A stretch of DNA of 64,000 nt, taken from assembly GCA_963787675.1 (NCBI GenBank), contig CAWBDV010000007.1, forward strand, positions 372,001 to 436,000, read 5' to 3'. A program made the translations under genes and the position numbers. Positions within the stretch are counted from its first letter, which is position 1. Every line of letters starts with the position of its first letter. This document shows, one piece after another, positions 1-10,513 of the stretch. This stretch comes from JAJPKK01 sp963787675. GTDB lineage: Bacteria; Pseudomonadota; Alphaproteobacteria; Rhizobiales; Xanthobacteraceae. Below the pieces are notes generated by a model, which was given only the letters and a program-made list of their open reading frames with translations, was not told the DNA's origin and did not search any database.

Positions 1-1
1 C

Positions 2-286
2 CCGACCCTCAAGCGTAATGACATCGTGATGCTCGACAATCTTCCAGCGCACAAGGCCGCCGGTATCCGCGAGGCCGTCGAAGCGCGCGGCGCGACGCTT
101 CGCTATCTGCCCAAATATTCCCCCGACCTGAACCCGATCGAGATGCCCTTCAGCCAGATGAAGGCCTATCTGCGCAAGGCGGGCGAGCGCACAATTCCTC
201 GACTGCGCCGTCGTATCGGATCGTTCGCCCGAAAGCTCACCGCCCGCCAAGCTGCCAATTATTTCAGGCACGCAGGCTATGCGTGA
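2..286 (+). CDS. IS630-family transposase, C-terminal fragment (partial at left edge)
   Basis: The frame is open from the first bases of the window, so the gene starts outside it. About 94 residues are visible. The segment DIVMLDNLPAHK followed by a YLPKYSPDLNPIE motif is the hallmark C-terminal half of the IS630/Tc1-type DDE transposase: the second catalytic Asp in the LDN segment and the final Glu in NPIE are both present. The Arg/Lys-rich tail ending in a YFRHAGYA segment is also typical of the Rhizobiales IS630 group. The protein would cut and join DNA at TA targets. Whether the element is complete cannot be judged here. Confidence 0.88.
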   Translation, partial: PTLKRNDIVMLDNLPAHKAAGIREAVEARGATLRYLPKYSPDLNPIEMPFSQMKAYLRKAGERTIPRLRRRIGSFARKLTARQAANYFRHAGYA

Positions 287-304
287 AATCGATCGGAATC
301 CGCT
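287..304. other. Possible right end of the IS630-type element
   Basis: The 18 bases after the transposase stop include GATCGGAATCCGCTCTAG. IS630-type elements end close to their transposase stop and duplicate a TA dinucleotide; a TA is present at the end of this stretch. The left end is outside the window, so the inverted repeat cannot be confirmed. Confidence 0.25.
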
Positions 305-470
305 CTAGGCTTCGGAAACGAAAACCGGGACCACCTCGCCGATGGCGGGAAGCTCCGGAGAGGCGGACTGTCGGCTTGCGCCAGTGACGCCGAATCCGCG
401 GAGGTTGTCGGCGGGAACCTGGGAGTTCGGCAGATCAGCGCACCCGCGCATGGCTCTGATCTGCGGTGCG

Positions 471-1670
471 TTATCGCAATGGGAAGACATCGTCGTCGGA
501 TATGAAACCAGTCTTCATGCTGTCCCTCGTCGCCGGATCGGGGCCTCGACCTTCGGCAAAGGCACGCTCTTCCGCGCGCCGGCCGTGCATTATCCCTGGA
601 AGGCCGTAATTTCCCTCAACACAACGCGGCTCGTAATAGAGCCTGTTCTTCTCGTCGCTCTGCTTGGTGAAGTCTTGCTTGGCGGTCCACGGCCGCGCCC
701 ACACCGTCGGGTCTTCAGCGGTGACGATGTATTCGAGCGATGTCGGCCCGATCCGTGTCCACCGCTCGACCAGATGCAAGTTTTCTCGTGAACCCTGGAA
801 ATCGGTTTTGGCACTGAAGTTCCTCACGTCGACTACGAGGGTATCGCCGTCCCAGCGACCGCGCGAGTCGCCGTACCACTGTCGGATGTGGTCCGGCAGA
901 TGGGGGCTCCCATTCATGACGATGTTACGTTGCCACCCTTGTCCCTGACCGACGTCGTAGAAGATCGCGATGCCGCCGGGAGTTTGCACGATCCGGCGGA
1001 AGCTGCCGTTGTTGGTTCCAAATTCGGGAAGCCCGCCGGTTAGGCAGCGCTCCGGCAACGAACTGTCCTCGGGACCGTCGTTCCGGTTCATGCGGGCGGT
1101 GTTATAGCGCAGAGCGAGTTCGGCGCGCCGCGGCGAAGGCGTGGGATCGTATTTCCCGCCCCGACAGGCCGGCTCTTCGTTCCTGCAGGTCTCGGTCGAT
1201 TGCAACAAGGCGAGGCGAAACGCGCGATCAGCAACGGCAATCGTCTGAGCCTGCGGCGTCAGTGGCGGAATCCGGCCATTGCTCGGATCGACAATAAGCG
1301 ACGTGCGCGTCCCGGCGCGTTTGAAGGATACAAACACGGTATTATAGGAGCCGGACACGTCGCGCTCCGTTCCGCGCTCGGCGCGCCTCTCTCGCGCGAG
1401 CAGTTCCGATCGCGCTGTATTGATCTCCGCGCGCTGTGCTTCGGTGAAAAACTCCTGGTTCGCGTACTGTGCGGGGCGTTGCAAGGGCGTGTCTGTTTCG
1501 TCAGTCCAAATTCCCTGCAGGTCGGGTTCGCCCCACGGTGTTTTCAGCGCCGGGGCTGGCGGAGCGCTGGAATTTGCGGGAGCCTGAGCCGAACCGCGTG
1601 ACACGAACGTCAATGTGATTGCGCTGGCAGTTGCCGCGACAAGCATCAAGCCCGAAAACGTCTTGCGCAT
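471..1670 (-). CDS. Secreted protein of unknown function (399 aa)
   Basis: I do not recognise a named family. The protein starts with a clear Sec signal peptide (MRKTFSG, then a hydrophobic stretch, then an SAQA cleavage region), followed by a Pro/Ala linker and the segment PWGEPDLQGIWTDETDTP. Similar secreted proteins with a GxPDLxGxW opening are common in soil Proteobacteria and Acidobacteria and are annotated as hypothetical. Two Cys pairs (TETCRNEEPACRGG) suggest an oxidised periplasmic fold. The start at 1670 is preferred over an in-frame start at 1709 because GGGAGG lies six bases upstream of this ATG and the signal peptide begins here. It is alone on its strand, with no operon partner. 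Confidence 0.72.
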   Translation of the reverse strand: MRKTFSGLMLVAATASAITLTFVSRGSAQAPANSSAPPAPALKTPWGEPDLQGIWTDETDTPLQRPAQYANQEFFTEAQRAEINTARSELLARERRAERGTERDVSGSYNTVFVSFKRAGTRTSLIVDPSNGRIPPLTPQAQTIAVADRAFRLALLQSTETCRNEEPACRGGKYDPTPSPRRAELALRYNTARMNRNDGPEDSSLPERCLTGGLPEFGTNNGSFRRIVQTPGGIAIFYDVGQGQGWQRNIVMNGSPHLPDHIRQWYGDSRGRWDGDTLVVDVRNFSAKTDFQGSRENLHLVERWTRIGPTSLEYIVTAEDPTVWARPWTAKQDFTKQSDEKNRLYYEPRCVEGNYGLPGIMHGRRAEERAFAEGRGPDPATRDSMKTGFISDDDVFPLR

Positions 1671-2276
1671 GACGGACCTCCCTTTACCTGCGATGTTACC
1701 GTTCGCCATAAATCCAGAACAGGTCTGGAAAGCGACATTTCCGCTTGGCGTGACCGATTTCTGCTAAATGTGTCGATACATGGAGATGGGGAGTGGACAG
1801 TGGCCTTCTTCAAAAAGGACCAGTTCCTGGAACGGAGCAGCAGTGGGGTATTCGATACGGACTGCAGGCCAAGTGTTGAAGGTTGTCACGCCGGTATTTA
1901 TTGCTGTATGGGCTGTGGTTGAGAAATTGGCATAGCCGCTGGCGAGCCACTCGCGGCGTCTGATCATCACTCTCATTCACCTGAACAGGGGCCGATCCGC
2001 TGGCGGCTCATTGTGCTTCCGAACGAACGTGCGATCGACGATCGGATATCTTCGGCACCAAGTTCTGTTAAGCGATCGTAGGGAATGCGTTGCAGCGATG
2101 CATCCGACCGCCGCCGCCGCTTCGCCCGCGGATCAGCGGCCCCAATTTCCGGCACGATCAGGTGCCCATCCAACGCGGGCGAGGGTCGTGTGACAAATCG
2201 CAGTCGAGGGCGATGAACAATAGTGTGCGCGGTCCTGACCAATGCAGTGAGAAACACAAGCAGTCAGGAGAGCAAA
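1671..2276. other. Intergenic region without a supported gene
   Basis: About 600 bases between two divergent secreted-protein genes. Two minus-strand frames (around 1764-1976 and 1973-2257) stay open, but their products have no signal peptide, recognisable motif or convincing ribosome binding site. The region presumably holds both divergent promoters; I could not place them with confidence. Confidence 0.4.
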
Positions 2277-2909
2277 ATGAAAACGTCTTCGATCGTCATG
2301 GCCATCGCAGTTGTAGGAATGGCCGCATTTGCACCAGCGTCAGCATCCGCTCGTGGCTTCGGCGGCGGCCATGGTGGTGGTCATTTCGGCGGCGGCCAGT
2401 TCGGTGGCGGCCATTTCGGTGGCGGCCATTTCGGTGGCGGCCATTTCGGCGGTCATCACTTCGGTGGTGGTCACTTCGGACACTTCGGCGGTCACCGCTT
2501 CGGCGGCCACTTCGGCTGGGGCCATTGGGGTCACCGTTATGGCTACAACTGGGGTCACTACGGCCACCGCTGGAGCTACGGGAACCACTATCGATACGGA
2601 GGCTACGGAAGCTACTATCGGCCGTGCTACTACCGCTATTCATGTCAGCAGGTCGAGTATCCGGTCTACAACACCTCCGAGGACACTTATCCGGTTTATC
2701 AGCGGCCGGCCTATCCGTCGTATCGGCCGAGCTACCAGCCTCCCACTGAGGACTACGAGGCACCGCCGTCGTATCATCGGCCAATGTACCCGGCTTATCG
2801 TCCGCAGCCGAGGTATCCGGTCGCCGATTACGAGCAGCCGGAGGCTCCAGAGTATGAGGCGCCGCCTTCGTACGAGCAGCCCCCTCCGTTCCGAGGGCGC
2901 GGCAGCTGA
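2277..2909 (+). CDS. Gly/His-rich secreted repeat protein (210 aa)
   Basis: The ATG at 2277 follows CAGGAGAGCAAA and opens a signal peptide (MKTSSIVMAIAVVGMAAFAP, cleavage near ASASA-RG). The mature protein has three parts. Residues about 25-75 are tandem FGGGH-type repeats. Residues about 75-130 are Gly/Tyr/His/Trp-rich (GHWGHRYGYNWGHYGHRW). The rest is Tyr/Pro-rich with YPxYRP and YEAPPSYE repeats. His-rich repeats suggest metal binding and Tyr/Pro repeats suggest a surface or cell-envelope protein, but neither function is shown. A perfect hairpin follows the stop. Low complexity means homology calls would be unreliable. Confidence 0.75.
   Translation: MKTSSIVMAIAVVGMAAFAPASASARGFGGGHGGGHFGGGQFGGGHFGGGHFGGGHFGGHHFGGGHFGHFGGHRFGGHFGWGHWGHRYGYNWGHYGHRWSYGNHYRYGGYGSYYRPCYYRYSCQQVEYPVYNTSEDTYPVYQRPAYPSYRPSYQPPTEDYEAPPSYHRPMYPAYRPQPRYPVADYEQPEAPEYEAPPSYEQPPPFRGRGS
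2382..2460 (+). repeat. 15-bp tandem repeats encoding HFGGG units
   Basis: Five near-identical 15-bp units of the form CATTTCGGTGGCGGC lie head to tail inside the Gly/His-rich gene. Three are almost identical, including at synonymous positions, so recent expansion by slippage is likely. The number of units may vary between strains. Confidence 0.75.
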
Positions 2910-2935
2910 GAGCAAAAGCGCCATGCTCACGGAAA

Positions 2936-2962
2936 GTGCGCGGAAGCGGTGCTTCCGCGCAC
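2936..2962 (+). terminator. Perfect hairpin after the Gly/His-rich gene
   Basis: GTGCGCGGAAGC and GCTTCCGCGCAC form a perfect 12-bp stem with a 3-base loop, 26 bases after the stop at 2909. No T-run follows, so it may end transcription only in part or protect the mRNA 3' end. Confidence 0.5.
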
Positions 2963-3174
2963 AACACCGTTCCCTGACCCGGGTAGCAACCGCGCGCCAT
3001 ACCGCGCCAGATCGGCGACGCCATCGCAGTCTTCGCGAGTGCCGCGAGTCGGACCCGCGCCGCGACAGCCACCGGGAGCCCTCCCACTACCCCCTCGCGC
3101 CTACCGTCCTCGGCGGCGGCCGATGGCCCTCCTAATTTGGAATCGACTGAAACCCTGCCGCCATGGCCCGACCT

Positions 3175-5280
<2,106 letters not shown>

Positions 5281-5719
5281 TGGATCACCTCGCCGGGCCT
5301 GGCCGCATCCGTTTTGAAAATTATGGAGTACCGACGAGCGGGCCACCTGCACGCGCCGACTGATCCAAATTGTCCTCTGATTCCAAGTCACGGGGATCGT
5401 TCGCCCGCGCATGCGGTAACCTAACACACTTGGAGCGAAAGGGGGCCGAAGACAAGGGTTGCCGACCTGGCGACAAGACGATTGGTTCCGGGATTGCTTG
5501 ACGGGGTTATGTCGCCGACGACGGTGGATTCCGGTAGTGGAGCCAGTCCCCGGTATCGACCTTAGGGCGCGGATGCGGATTGAAGGCCTATGGAGTGGTC
5601 TGCTCACGCGCAAAGGGCGCTCATGGCGGTGAGAGCTGACCTTCAAGGCACCATGCTCGCAACGCGTCCCAAGCACAGTGGCTTCGACCCGTAGATTGGA
5701 AAGTCTCCTGTTATTGAGA
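5281..5719. other. Intergenic region upstream of rpoD
   Basis: About 440 bases between the rpoD start and the stop of the solute-binding protein gene, both on the minus strand. It must hold the rpoD promoter. I see no RNA gene, terminator or small ORF with support. Confidence 0.4.
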
Positions 5720-6742
5720 TCAACGCTGGACGATGTAAGGTGCCAAGCGCCTGCGCAGCTCTGATACCCGTCCCGGGTCCGTCACGAGCCCGCGGTAGCC
5801 GCGGTCGATATTGTAATCGGCGAGCGGCTTGAAACCGGATGGTGGCGGCACGTCCGAACGCGCCGAGAAGGCGCCGGAGCGAGCTTGCTGCTCCTTGGCG
5901 AGAAACCAGCTGAGGTAGAGCTTGGCCGCGTTCGGATGCGGCGCATCCTTGAAGATTCCTCCTCCAACGAGGAAGATCGGCGTCGCGTCCATTTCCGAAA
6001 ATAGGCCGGTGATCGGCTTGCCGGCGCGCATCAGCTGCCAGGTGGTCGTGGTGGAGTCGAAGCTCGCCAGCTTGTCGCCGGACGCGATCGCGTTAGAAAC
6101 CCCGGCGTGACCGTTGACGTACGCCGGTTTGTGCGCCGCGTACTTTTCCAGGTACTCCCAGCCGTACTTCTGCACGATCGACGCGAACGCCGCGAGCGCC
6201 GCATCGTCCTCTGTCGGATCGGTGGTGATGAGCCTGCCAGCAAATTGCGGCTTTAGAAAATCGAGCGCCGATTTCGGCGCATCGGCGCCGGACACGAGCT
6301 GCGTGTTGATGGCGTAGGTGATGGGGTTGATGCTGACTGTGACGAAGGCGCCATCCTCGTCCTTGTACGCCTCATCGATCACCTCCCAGCCCGGCGGCTT
6401 GAACGCCATCATAGTTCCCGCCTTCTTCCATCTGGCGAAGTCTTCGATGGTTTGCAGGATTGCGAGATCCGTCTCGATCTTGCCGGCTGCGAGTTGGGCA
6501 TCGATCTTCTTGTTGAGCACGGGGCTCAAGCCCCCCGTGAAGTTCACCGTTACGCCTGGGAATGTCTGCTCGAACTCCTTGATCCAACGGTCGTGGGAGG
6601 CGGTTGGGCCGGCGCCGTAAAGCGCCACCGTCTTCTCGTTCTTCGCCTGTTGATAGAACTCATCCGCTGTTTGCGCGCTGATCGGCGCCGCGCCGACGAC
6701 GGAGGTGATTGCGACGACTGCTATGCTTCGTACCACGACCAC
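5720..6742 (-). CDS. Periplasmic ABC solute-binding protein, iron(III)/family-1 type
   Basis: A 340-aa periplasmic protein with a signal peptide (residues about 1-23, SISAQ cleavage region). The body has the family-1/Fe(III)-binding pattern: an early FEQTFPGVTVNFTGG segment, ILQTIEDFARWKKAG, INPITYAINTQLV, and PHPNAAKLYLSWFLAKEQQ near the end, which is typical of AfuA/FbpA-like receptors. The start is a GTG at 6742, set by AGGAGG seven bases upstream. No permease or ATPase gene is adjacent, so it is an orphan receptor; the ligand is unknown. It lies 148 bases downstream of another receptor gene on the same strand. Confidence 0.85.
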   Translation of the reverse strand: MVVVRSIAVVAITSVVGAAPISAQTADEFYQQAKNEKTVALYGAGPTASHDRWIKEFEQTFPGVTVNFTGGLSPVLNKKIDAQLAAGKIETDLAILQTIEDFARWKKAGTMMAFKPPGWEVIDEAYKDEDGAFVTVSINPITYAINTQLVSGADAPKSALDFLKPQFAGRLITTDPTEDDAALAAFASIVQKYGWEYLEKYAAHKPAYVNGHAGVSNAIASGDKLASFDSTTTTWQLMRAGKPITGLFSEMDATPIFLVGGGIFKDAPHPNAAKLYLSWFLAKEQQARSGAFSARSDVPPPSGFKPLADYNIDRGYRGLVTDPGRVSELRRRLAPYIVQR

Positions 6743-6890
6743 GGCGGACTCCTCCTAAGGCGAAGATGTTCGGCTGGTGTCTGCCGCGACGCATACCGTC
6801 AGCGTATGAATGACGGGGCTTTATCTCCTGCCGCGATCCGGCTTGCCGAACACGCGATCAAAAACGCGGAGCTTCTGATGGCTGAACTCT

Positions 6891-7643
6891 TCAAGGTCTC
6901 GCCGGCTCCATGGCGGCTTTCTTGAGCAGATCCGCGTTAGCCGGATCGACCATGAACTTTATCAATGCTCTTGCCTCCTCCGGATGTTTCGAAGCAGCAA
7001 GCAACCCGACGCCCATCGCGCCGTACTCCATCAACTCACGAGGCAGAGGTCCGAGATAGACGGTCCCCGGATAGGGCTGGATCACGTTGGTCTGCTGAAT
7101 GCCTATCTCGACCTCTCCGTCAGCAACGGCTGCGGCGACGAGCCGTCCCTGGATGATTTTGATCTTGTCTTTGATTTGATCGTAAATGCCGAGCCTTTGA
7201 AATAAGCGGGTATTGAACGGGCCGGTGCCAGCATTGGTGTGACCTATCGACTTTGCTTGAAGCATTGCCCGCTTGAACGCCTCGGGTGTGCTGATGTCAG
7301 GCCTCGGCGCGCCTTCTTTCACCGCGACCCCGTTGCCCACCCGCGCGAATTCGACGACGCTGTCGGGTACAACCTTTCCGCTTTTGATGAAGGGCTGGAA
7401 TTGCGCGAGTCCGAGCGACGTCAGGTCGCCCGATTCACCGGAATTGATCTTCTCGTTCAGGGCTGCCCCCGCCTGGAAGCTAACCTCGACCTTATTCCCG
7501 GTCGCTTTCGCAAAAGCCGCTGCCAGTTCGCGCACTCCGGATTCCGTGGCTTGGTTGAGATAGATGACCAGGTCGGCGGCAATCGCCGATTGCGATAAGG
7601 CCATCGCGAGCATCGCAGTGAATGCGAATTTCTTGAGTACCAT
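6891..7643 (-). CDS. Periplasmic substrate-binding protein, molybdate-binding (ModA)-like fold
   Basis: The ATG at 7643 opens a signal peptide (MVLKKFAFTAMLAMALSQSA, AIAA cleavage), after GGGGG upstream. The 250-aa product resembles ModA-like type 2 periplasmic binding proteins that in Rhizobiales are often orphan: LVIYLNQATESGVRELAAAF at the N-terminus, VRELAAAFAKATGNKVEVSF, NAGTGPFNTRLFQRLGI, EVEIGIQQTNVI and a C-terminal EEARALIKFMVDPANADLLK. In true ModA the loops carry oxyanion-binding Ser residues; these are not obvious here, so the ligand is open. No ABC partners are adjacent. A longer in-frame start at 7970 was rejected because it lacks a signal peptide. Confidence 0.8.
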   Translation of the reverse strand: MVLKKFAFTAMLAMALSQSAIAADLVIYLNQATESGVRELAAAFAKATGNKVEVSFQAGAALNEKINSGESGDLTSLGLAQFQPFIKSGKVVPDSVVEFARVGNGVAVKEGAPRPDISTPEAFKRAMLQAKSIGHTNAGTGPFNTRLFQRLGIYDQIKDKIKIIQGRLVAAAVADGEVEIGIQQTNVIQPYPGTVYLGPLPRELMEYGAMGVGLLAASKHPEEARALIKFMVDPANADLLKKAAMEPARP

Positions 7644-7982
7644 GACAACCCCCAATTGACCGGTTATTTTCGAATGACGGGAAAGGCGCCGGGGTGACGA
7701 TTGAACGATGCAGCCGTCTCCTCGCACAAGTGGCCAGCGCTCCCGGCCGCTGGTGAGCCCTCGCCGCATCCGAGTGCGAACCAAAACCGCATCCCAATTT
7801 CTGGAGTTGGCCCAGGGCTGCCTACTTTGACATGATGAGACCCTTGTTCCTTCACAGGAAGCCCATCTTCGGCCATCGCGGTTAAACGGACACGTTTCGG
7901 GGGAGACCTTACTCCAATCGCGCGCCTCGCACATCATCGTGGCAGGGGCTTCTGGATCCCGGCCCGGCAACGACCCCCACCT
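7644..7982. other. Intergenic region between the receptor and the H-NS-like gene
   Basis: Both flanking genes are on the minus strand. The 339 bases should hold the receptor gene's promoter. I see no hairpin terminator or supported ORF. Confidence 0.35.
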
Positions 7983-8375
7983 CTACCTTTTCGCCGCCCG
8001 ACGGCCTTTGCGCGCCGCCTTTGCCATCCGCTTCGTCGCAGTCGTTTTCGATTTTGCGGCGATGGCGAAATGTTCCAGCTTTTTGCCCGACTTCATCGCG
8101 GCGGCCAGCCAGCGCGGCTTCAGACCGCGGCCGGCCCAGGTTTCGGCGGGATTAGCGGGATTGCGATATTTCGGCGCTACTTTTCCGCGCGGTGCGCCGC
8201 GCATTCCTTTCACCCGAATGGTGCCGGTCGAATTTATTCGCGAAAGGCTGCTAAGCTTTGCTTCGAGCGAACGCCGTTCCTCAGTAACTCTGGCGCTCAA
8301 AGCTGCGTCGATGCGGCTCTTGAGATCTGAAAGCTTTTCAATCGACATCGATTTGAGATTTACCTGGCCAACCAT
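7983..8375 (-). CDS. H-NS family nucleoid-associated protein (130 aa)
   Basis: A small basic DNA-binding protein. The N-terminal half is a short coiled-coil-like oligomerisation segment (LSDLKSRIDAALSARVTEER). The C-terminal half has the H-NS DNA-binding core, KYRNPANPAETWAGRGLKPR followed by WL, matching the family's K-Y-R/x-P-x-x-P-x-x-T-W-(S/A)-G-R-G motif. A Lys/Ala/Arg-rich tail (KRMAKAARKGRRAAKR) would add nonspecific DNA affinity. The ATG at 8375 is preceded by GAGGACA. The role is probably chromatin organisation or silencing of AT-rich DNA. It is monocistronic and faces the divergent gene at 8585. Confidence 0.9.
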   Translation of the reverse strand: MVGQVNLKSMSIEKLSDLKSRIDAALSARVTEERRSLEAKLSSLSRINSTGTIRVKGMRGAPRGKVAPKYRNPANPAETWAGRGLKPRWLAAAMKSGKKLEHFAIAAKSKTTATKRMAKAARKGRRAAKR

Positions 8376-8584
8376 AGTGTCTTGTCCTCTGTTGTGCACG
8401 GATCGCCTCATCCGAGGCCAAATCCGCGCGCGGGAAGGCGCTATATAGAGATCTACAGCCGGTCAGGCAATTATCGTGAGAAAGTTGAAAGTTGCCCTGC
8501 AGCCGTTTGTTGAATGGTGCCTGTTCTGACGAAGAGAAATCAGAAAGAAACAAAATGATCGCGGAGGTGCATTAGAGCGCATCG

Positions 8585-9520
8585 ATGAATACGCCTAAGC
8601 AGCGCCACACGGCGGGAACCGAGACAGCGGGGCGCGCAGAAGGACGCCTGAAGATTCGTGCTCCGATGATCCATTGCACGACGAAAGGGTGGTTCAAACC
8701 TGGCGCCGGAAAGACCGAATGGTTCAAAGACCACAAACATGGGCCCAAAATGGTCGTGGTCCCGGCGGGTGAGTTCCTGATGGGATCGCCGGATTCCGAG
8801 AGCGGCCGCTATGATAATGAGGGACCGCAACACACGGGCAAATTTGCGCAGCCATTTAGTGTCGGCCGCTATGCCGTTACACGCGGTCAGTTCGCTGCCT
8901 TCATGACGGCGACAAACTACAAGCTCGAAGGCGGCGCGCTGACGTGGACGGGGACCAAATGGATCGTCGATCCATCGTTGTCATGGCGCAATCCCGGCTT
9001 CCGCCAAGGCGACGATCATCCGGTGGTATGCGTCAACTGGAATGATGCCAACGCCTATATCGCCTGGTTATCGAAGTTGACAGGGCAATCCTACGATCTT
9101 CTCAGCGAGGCTGAGTGGGAATACGTCGCCCGCGCCGGCACCACGACGCCGTACTGGTGGGGTTCTTCGATCACTCCGGCGCAAGCCAATTACTACGGCT
9201 ACAAAGGCTTTCCGGCGCTGGGCCAAGTGCGCAAGTCGACGATGCCCGTTGGCCATTTCGAGGCTAATCCCTGGGGTCTTTATAACGTGCACGGCAATGT
9301 CTCGGAGTGGTGCCGGGACATTTGGCATGAGAATTACGATGGGGCACCCACGGATGGCTCGGCTTGGGTTGATTCCGGCGATCCAAGTGCTCGGGCTATT
9401 CGCGGCGGTTCCTGGTATCTCTTTCGTGAATTCCTCCGTTCCGCTTACCGAAATAAATATCCCGTCGACCATCGAAATCACTATCTCGGCTTCCGCGTCC
9501 GGCGGACACTGTTCCCTTAG
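8585..9520 (+). CDS. SUMF1/FGE-fold protein lacking the catalytic cysteines
   Basis: The 311-aa protein has a formylglycine-generating-enzyme (SUMF1) fold: VVVPAGEFLMGSPDSESGRY at the start, VGRYAVTRGQFAAFM, HPVVCVNWNDANAYIAWLSK, LLSEAEWEYVARAGT, NPWGLYNVHGNVSEWCRDIW and IRGGSWYLFREFLRSAYRNK near the end. In active FGEs the RGGS segment is followed by two cysteines (RGGSxxCxxxxC) that bind copper and oxidise sulfatase cysteines. Here those positions are not Cys, so it is probably a non-FGE member of the superfamily with an unknown role. There is no signal peptide. The start is uncertain: ATG at 8585 has a poor ribosome site, and ATG at 8668 is possible. No sulfatase gene is nearby. Confidence 0.82.
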   Translation: MNTPKQRHTAGTETAGRAEGRLKIRAPMIHCTTKGWFKPGAGKTEWFKDHKHGPKMVVVPAGEFLMGSPDSESGRYDNEGPQHTGKFAQPFSVGRYAVTRGQFAAFMTATNYKLEGGALTWTGTKWIVDPSLSWRNPGFRQGDDHPVVCVNWNDANAYIAWLSKLTGQSYDLLSEAEWEYVARAGTTTPYWWGSSITPAQANYYGYKGFPALGQVRKSTMPVGHFEANPWGLYNVHGNVSEWCRDIWHENYDGAPTDGSAWVDSGDPSARAIRGGSWYLFREFLRSAYRNKYPVDHRNHYLGFRVRRTLFP

Positions 9521-9686
9521 CTTCGGTTCTCTTTAGGTCGTGTCGCCGCCGCAGCTCTCAGAGGAATGGTGCACCTCAGATCGAGGAGCTAAGCCATCAT
9601 CATCAGCGGCGGCTGCACGCCGGCGGCCGCCTCGATGCGCCGAAGAGTCCATGCTGAAAAACATTGCTCACGCCGGCGCCGGCTGT

Positions 9687-10386
9687 TCACCAGAGCCCCG
9701 GCACAAGCCGAAATCGGATCCGCCGGGCATAGTCAGCGTAGCCGTCGAGCGCGGCGCGCAGCAGAGTGTCCTCGCGGCGTGTCCGAAAGACCAGGATTGC
9801 GCTCGCCCAGGCCGCCGGAACCAGGGCCCACCACGATCCCAGCGCCAGCGCGAGACCGGCGAATATCAAAAGCGCACCGAAATAACCGGGGTGGCGGACG
9901 ATTGCGTAGGGTCCGGACTTGACGACGCGCTGACCGCGCTCCCGCTGGAGGCGCACGCCCGGCTCAAAGAACGGGTTGACCGCCTGGGCCCACGTGGTGA
10001 CGGCGAAGCCGGCGATGATCAGGACATAGCCCAGGATCACGATGGAGAGCGGGACGCGGGACCACGACAATCTGCCGGCATCGAGGGTCGCAAGCGGAAT
10101 CTCGGCAATCATGGCGGGCAGTATCAGTAAAAGCAGGAATCCGGTCCCAGCGTTCCGTGCCGGGTTGGACGCGGCTGCGCGCGCGATAAATGGCGGGGTT
10201 CACGCGCGCCAAGATCAACGCCGACGCGCCATAGACGACAAAAACGAAGCCGATGAAGAACCAGCCAGGCCTCCAGTCGAGGCGACCGACGGGGAGAAAC
10301 ACCAGCGCGACCAGAGCCAGCGGCAGACCTATAGCGTAGGAGATCGCAGCCGTTCGGGACATGGGTTCGGGTTCGGTGACAGTCAT
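9687..10386 (-). pseudogene. Isoprenylcysteine carboxyl methyltransferase (ICMT)-like membrane protein, frameshifted
   Basis: Two overlapping minus-strand frames give the two halves of one protein. The first, from ATG 10386, has two membrane segments (SYAIGLPLALVALVFLPVG, WFFIGFVFVVYGASALIL). The second ends with the ICMT/NnrU-type motif GPYAIVRHPGYFGALLIFAG, then YADYARRIRFRLVPGLW. The frames join near 10137: reading one base later turns the aberrant IPAFTDTAR into LLLLILPAM, a natural membrane helix. One extra base (or two lost) is therefore present. This may be a sequencing error or a true frameshift. Intact homologues are membrane methyltransferases of about 220-230 aa. Confidence 0.8.
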
Positions 10387-10411
10387 TCGTCCGATTTCCC
10401 TGCTAGCCCAA

Positions 10412-10436
10412 GTCGGCCGAAGGCAATTCGGCCGAC
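10412..10436 (-). terminator. Perfect 10-bp hairpin after the monooxygenase operon
   Basis: GTCGGCCGAA and TTCGGCCGAC form a perfect stem around a GGCAA loop. It lies about 80 bases downstream of the flavin monooxygenase stop and before the ICMT-like gene, all on the minus strand. No T-run follows, so termination strength is uncertain. Confidence 0.45.
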
Positions 10437-10513
10437 CGCGTTCGGTGCAATCAGCGTGATTATCTGCGGCCTCCGCGGGCCTATTCGCCGGCGCTCTTAC
10501 ACCTCAAGGCGCA

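Noticed and set aside
1764..2257. Two small minus-strand frames between the secreted-protein genes
   Set aside because: No conserved motif, signal peptide or convincing ribosome site; composition looks non-coding.
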